NCBI RefSeq assembly: GCF_022570735.2
Contig: NZ_JANCNS010000001.1
Location: forward strand, 806,001 to 870,000
Length of the DNA: 64,000 bases
Reading direction: 5' to 3'
Source of the DNA: Christiangramia oceanisediminis
GTDB taxonomy: Bacteria > Bacteroidota > Bacteroidia > Flavobacteriales > Flavobacteriaceae
The position numbers were made by a program, and so were the translations under genes. This document shows, one piece after another, positions 61,461 to 64,000 of this stretch. Below the pieces are notes generated by a model. The model worked only from the letters and a program-made list of their open reading frames with translations. It had not been told where the DNA came from and made no database searches. Position 1 is the stretch's first letter. Each line of letters begins with the position of its first letter.

Positions 61461-63098
61461 CTATTGATAAACTCTTATGTAATCTACTTCCATAGATGAC
61501 TCCTGAAAGGCTGGATCAATATCTCCACCAAAAGTTCCTCCCATAGCCACGTTCATGATCAGGAAGAAATCTTTATTAAATGGAGAATCAGGAGTATTAA
61601 CGTATGTATGATAAACTTCACCATCTACAAGAAATACGATTCGTTCAGGAGACCACTCCATTGTATAGATATGGAATTCTGAAGAAGGGTTCTCAATAGT
61701 GGTTGTATTACCATCGGCATTACCACCAGAAGCTCCCGGGTAATGTAGGGTACCATGAACTACGCCAGGCTCATTACCTTTATGCTCCATGATATCGATC
61801 TCGCCGGTAGCCGGCCAGCCAATTTCATCAAAATTATTTCCAAGCATCCAGATCGCTGGCCAGGTTCCTCCACCTTCAGGTAATTTAGCTCTTGCTTCAA
61901 CCCTTCCGTAAGTGAATTCAAAGTTATTCTGGGTAGTGATCCTGGAAGAGGTAAAATCGAATCCGCTTTCAGACTCTCTTCTTGCAGTGATCAACAGGTT
62001 TCCATCAACGATAGAAGTATTTTGCTCTGTATAATACTGAGCTTCCTGGTTACCCCAACCGTTGTCTCCATTGCCTATTTCATAATTCCAAACACTGGTA
62101 TCAAGAGATTCATCATCATCGAAAGTAGCTTCCCACAGAAGTTCATCGAATTCGGTTTCAAATTCGTCTCCACCGCCTCCGGTATCTCCTCCTTCTCCAG
62201 TGGTCAAAATGAACCACCAGTCGAATTCGTTATTACCATCAGTAGTTTTCAGCAGTAATTCATTGGGCACAGAACGATCAAAGATCTGGTAGCGATGGTC
62301 TCCCCCGGTATAATAACCAATAAAGGCCAATCCGGTAAGATTAATCGTTTCGTTACCACCCGGAGCGGTAATCGCCCAGTTAGCGGTATAATCTGAATAC
62401 GGCACATTAAGTACGTCTGCTCCATCAACGGTTCCTCCACTTGAGCCTAACTGGTCGACAAGTCCAACTCTTCCAAAAACAGTTCCTGAATCATCTTCTG
62501 TATTGATATTGGTGATATGAACAAATGTTCCATCTTCCTGGAATACATATCTATCATCATACATTCCAACTCCGGCTTTTTCGTTAGGTCCGGCAGCATA
62601 CCACTCTGGTCCGTTAGTTCCGCCTACAGGTCCCAATCCAAAATGGCCAGGAGCTTCGGCTTTAATCCTCCATTCTCTGTTTCCGTCTCCTACCAATTTA
62701 TCGATAAGATCCTGAGGTGGTGAATAGGTCACAAGAACTTCCACGTTGGTAACCATGGAAGAAGAAGTTCCCCCCGGACCGTAAGCGATCACGGTTACCG
62801 GGTAATTTCTGGTTCCGGTTTCTGAAAACTGGTGAGTGTACTCACCGCTCCCTGAAGTTACCGAGCTTCCGTTAGGGAAAACGAACTTATAGGTCATTGC
62901 GTTATTTGCCGAAGCATTGAATGTTACCATTCCGCTTCCGTCGCCATTAGGCATATCACCGGATTGTCCCATGATAGCCGTTTCTACGCTAAGATTTGAT
63001 GGCGCACTGATCTCGCCAATATCATAATCCTCCTCGCAGGAATAGAATCCCAGCGAGAGAGCGATTACGAATAAAAGTCTAACAAATATATTTTTCAT
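61461..63098 (-). CDS. Surface lipoprotein with PKD domain and GH16 domain
   Basis: A 545-residue lipoprotein starting MKNIFVRLLFVIALSLGFYSC, with a Cys acylation site followed by acidic residues (EEDYD) as in Bacteroidetes surface-export signals. An Ig-like/PKD segment (GMVTFNASANNAMTYKFVFP, TRNYPVTVIAYGPGGTSSSM) is followed by a middle domain with GNREWRIKAEAPGHFGLGPV, then a GH16 domain with GEIDIMEHKGNEPG. It would capture and cut beta-glucan at the cell surface. An upstream ATG 51 nt earlier lacks sense as a signal peptide. Confidence 0.9.
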   Translation of the reverse strand: MKNIFVRLLFVIALSLGFYSCEEDYDIGEISAPSNLSVETAIMGQSGDMPNGDGSGMVTFNASANNAMTYKFVFPNGSSVTSGSGEYTHQFSETGTRNYPVTVIAYGPGGTSSSMVTNVEVLVTYSPPQDLIDKLVGDGNREWRIKAEAPGHFGLGPVGGTNGPEWYAAGPNEKAGVGMYDDRYVFQEDGTFVHITNINTEDDSGTVFGRVGLVDQLGSSGGTVDGADVLNVPYSDYTANWAITAPGGNETINLTGLAFIGYYTGGDHRYQIFDRSVPNELLLKTTDGNNEFDWWFILTTGEGGDTGGGGDEFETEFDELLWEATFDDDESLDTSVWNYEIGNGDNGWGNQEAQYYTEQNTSIVDGNLLITARRESESGFDFTSSRITTQNNFEFTYGRVEARAKLPEGGGTWPAIWMLGNNFDEIGWPATGEIDIMEHKGNEPGVVHGTLHYPGASGGNADGNTTTIENPSSEFHIYTMEWSPERIVFLVDGEVYHTYVNTPDSPFNKDFFLIMNVAMGGTFGGDIDPAFQESSMEVDYIRVYQ

Positions 63099-63114
63099 CT
63101 TCTGTCTTTTTATT

Positions 63115-64000
63115 CTAATTATGGAAATAAATATTGTCCAGATATACATTTACTCCACCTGCTGGTAGTCCTGAGTAAATCAACTGTGCGATATTCCTGC
63201 GGTTAGCAAGATTTTCGAACTGTGATAATGGAATATCCAAACTTACCCACTCACCGGTTGGCAGATCATCAAAAACCACCTCATGTTCGGTTGTGTCGCC
63301 ACCGTCAAAGCTTCCGTCAGGTCCTACATCCACAAGCTTAACTCTGAAGGTAGTTCCGTTCTCGATATAAACATCTGTATGGAAGTGAGTCATCCCGGTT
63401 ATATCCAGTTGTTCGGCAACTGTTTCGATCCCAACAAAATCAAGATTGAAATAATGCTTGGTCAACCTTCCGTCGAACTCAACTTCTTCATAGTCTGAAA
63501 TCGACCAGCTGGTTCTCCAGGTATCTACCGTAACATCCTCGTCCAAATCGCTGAACAGGGAAATATAAGCGGTGTCACCAATCCTGATATCATCGAAATA
63601 GAAATCCTCTCCCTGACCTGCAGTATTGAAATCGTAGAAGACGATCACGCGGTCATAGTCGATTGAAGGATCAAAGGCTCCGAAAGTGGAAAGATCAAAG
63701 CTTAATTCTTCCCATTCTCCAGCTACTGTGGTGCTCTGCTGAACCTCAACAAATACACTTGGGTTTCCATTAGCATCTGGTGGAGAATCTGATTTTTCCA
63801 TTTTCAACAGAATTGGAGTTCCGGCTCTTGGAGACCAGACTTTCATTTTAGCAGTGGTTCCATTAGAAAAATCCACCGGCTCCTCAAGATTAAGGGAAAT
63901 ACCTGCCCAAACTTCAGATCCTGAAGTTTTGTTAAGCGTGCTTACCCTTGAAGAGGTGTTTATTCCAGACATATCAGGATTATCGATCACAGCTCCTGTA
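63115..64000 (-). CDS. Surface glycan-binding-like protein, N-terminus outside window
   Basis: The frame is open to the window edge, so the 5' part is missing; at least 295 residues are visible. The end nearest the edge begins with TGAVIDNPDMSGINTSSRV followed by WAGISLNLEEPVDFSNG, a beta-sandwich motif frequent in carbohydrate-binding modules of Bacteroidetes glucan loci. A second sandwich starts at about TAYISLFSDLDEDVTVDTWR and the end is VYLDNIYFHN. It is 16 nt upstream of the PKD-GH16 gene, hence co-transcribed; in this place SusE/F-like or PKD surface glycan-binding proteins are usual. SusC and SusD should lie beyond the right edge. Confidence 0.8.
   Translation of the reverse strand, partial: TGAVIDNPDMSGINTSSRVSTLNKTSGSEVWAGISLNLEEPVDFSNGTTAKMKVWSPRAGTPILLKMEKSDSPPDANGNPSVFVEVQQSTTVAGEWEELSFDLSTFGAFDPSIDYDRVIVFYDFNTAGQGEDFYFDDIRIGDTAYISLFSDLDEDVTVDTWRTSWSISDYEEVEFDGRLTKHYFNLDFVGIETVAEQLDITGMTHFHTDVYIENGTTFRVKLVDVGPDGSFDGGDTTEHEVVFDDLPTGEWVSLDIPLSQFENLANRRNIAQLIYSGLPAGGVNVYLDNIYFHN

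Overview
The window looks like a Flavobacteriaceae chromosome, most like the Gramella/Christiangramia group. The evidence is a beta-glucan polysaccharide-utilisation locus (three GH16 enzymes, a GH3, and a PKD or CBM-like surface protein), Bacteroidetes-type promoters (TAnnTTTG at -7 with TTTG near -33), weak Shine-Dalgarno sequences, and family-typical genes such as DUF3109, DUF3078, the RteC-era style of integrase and VirE_N primases. The genus is an inference from gene style; no search was run.

Layout. 1-8.4 kb is ordinary chromosome: a cupin, an XRE repressor with its membrane partner and a clear self-regulated promoter, a flavodoxin-reductase-like protein, a YihY/BrkB protein, a response regulator with a five-PAS histidine kinase, a luciferase-like monooxygenase, and an unusual lipoprotein whose histidines recur every seven residues.

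8.6-35.8 kb is an AT-rich integrated element in the 3' end of a tRNA-Leu(CAA) gene. A 27-bp direct repeat of the tRNA end marks both borders, each followed by its own terminator hairpin, and GTTACT arm-type repeats sit just inside both ends. The core is a tyrosine integrase, an unknown gene overlapping it, an AlpA/excisionase-like regulator, a VirE_N primase-like protein and an SF3-like helicase, followed by a structured non-coding stretch with iteron-like repeats. No relaxase or conjugation genes are visible. The cargo is largely nucleic-acid defence: a Cas4-like nuclease/DEDD exonuclease/Dna2-like helicase fusion, a type III-like restriction-modification pair, a broken DUF3800 gene, a GIY-YIG protein, UmuDC, a secreted/membrane pair, an HNH nuclease behind four covarying hairpin repeats, and a six-gene operon. 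That operon is centred on a DUF559-nuclease/RecQ-helicase fusion followed by two coupled genes, the last a membrane-anchored coiled coil. It is the best candidate for an undescribed defence system.

35.8-57.2 kb returns to housekeeping chromosome: tRNA-Leu, a quinone-oxidoreductase-like dehydrogenase, a Glu-rich lipoprotein, a NarL-type two-component operon with a TPR kinase, a LuxR regulator with a terminator in its leader, HupE, dCMP deaminase with a CtpA-type protease, a MarC operon, DUF3109, a nucleotide cluster (nrdB, nrdA, dGTPase), ChrA, DUF3078, dxs and tadA.

57.2-64 kb is the beta-1,3-glucan (laminarin-type) locus on the minus strand: a surface protein cut by the window edge, PKD-GH16, GH16, then GH3 and GH16 coupled by a 4-nt overlap. 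The three GH16 enzymes would cut the polymer outside or in the periplasm and the GH3 would finish oligosaccharides to glucose.
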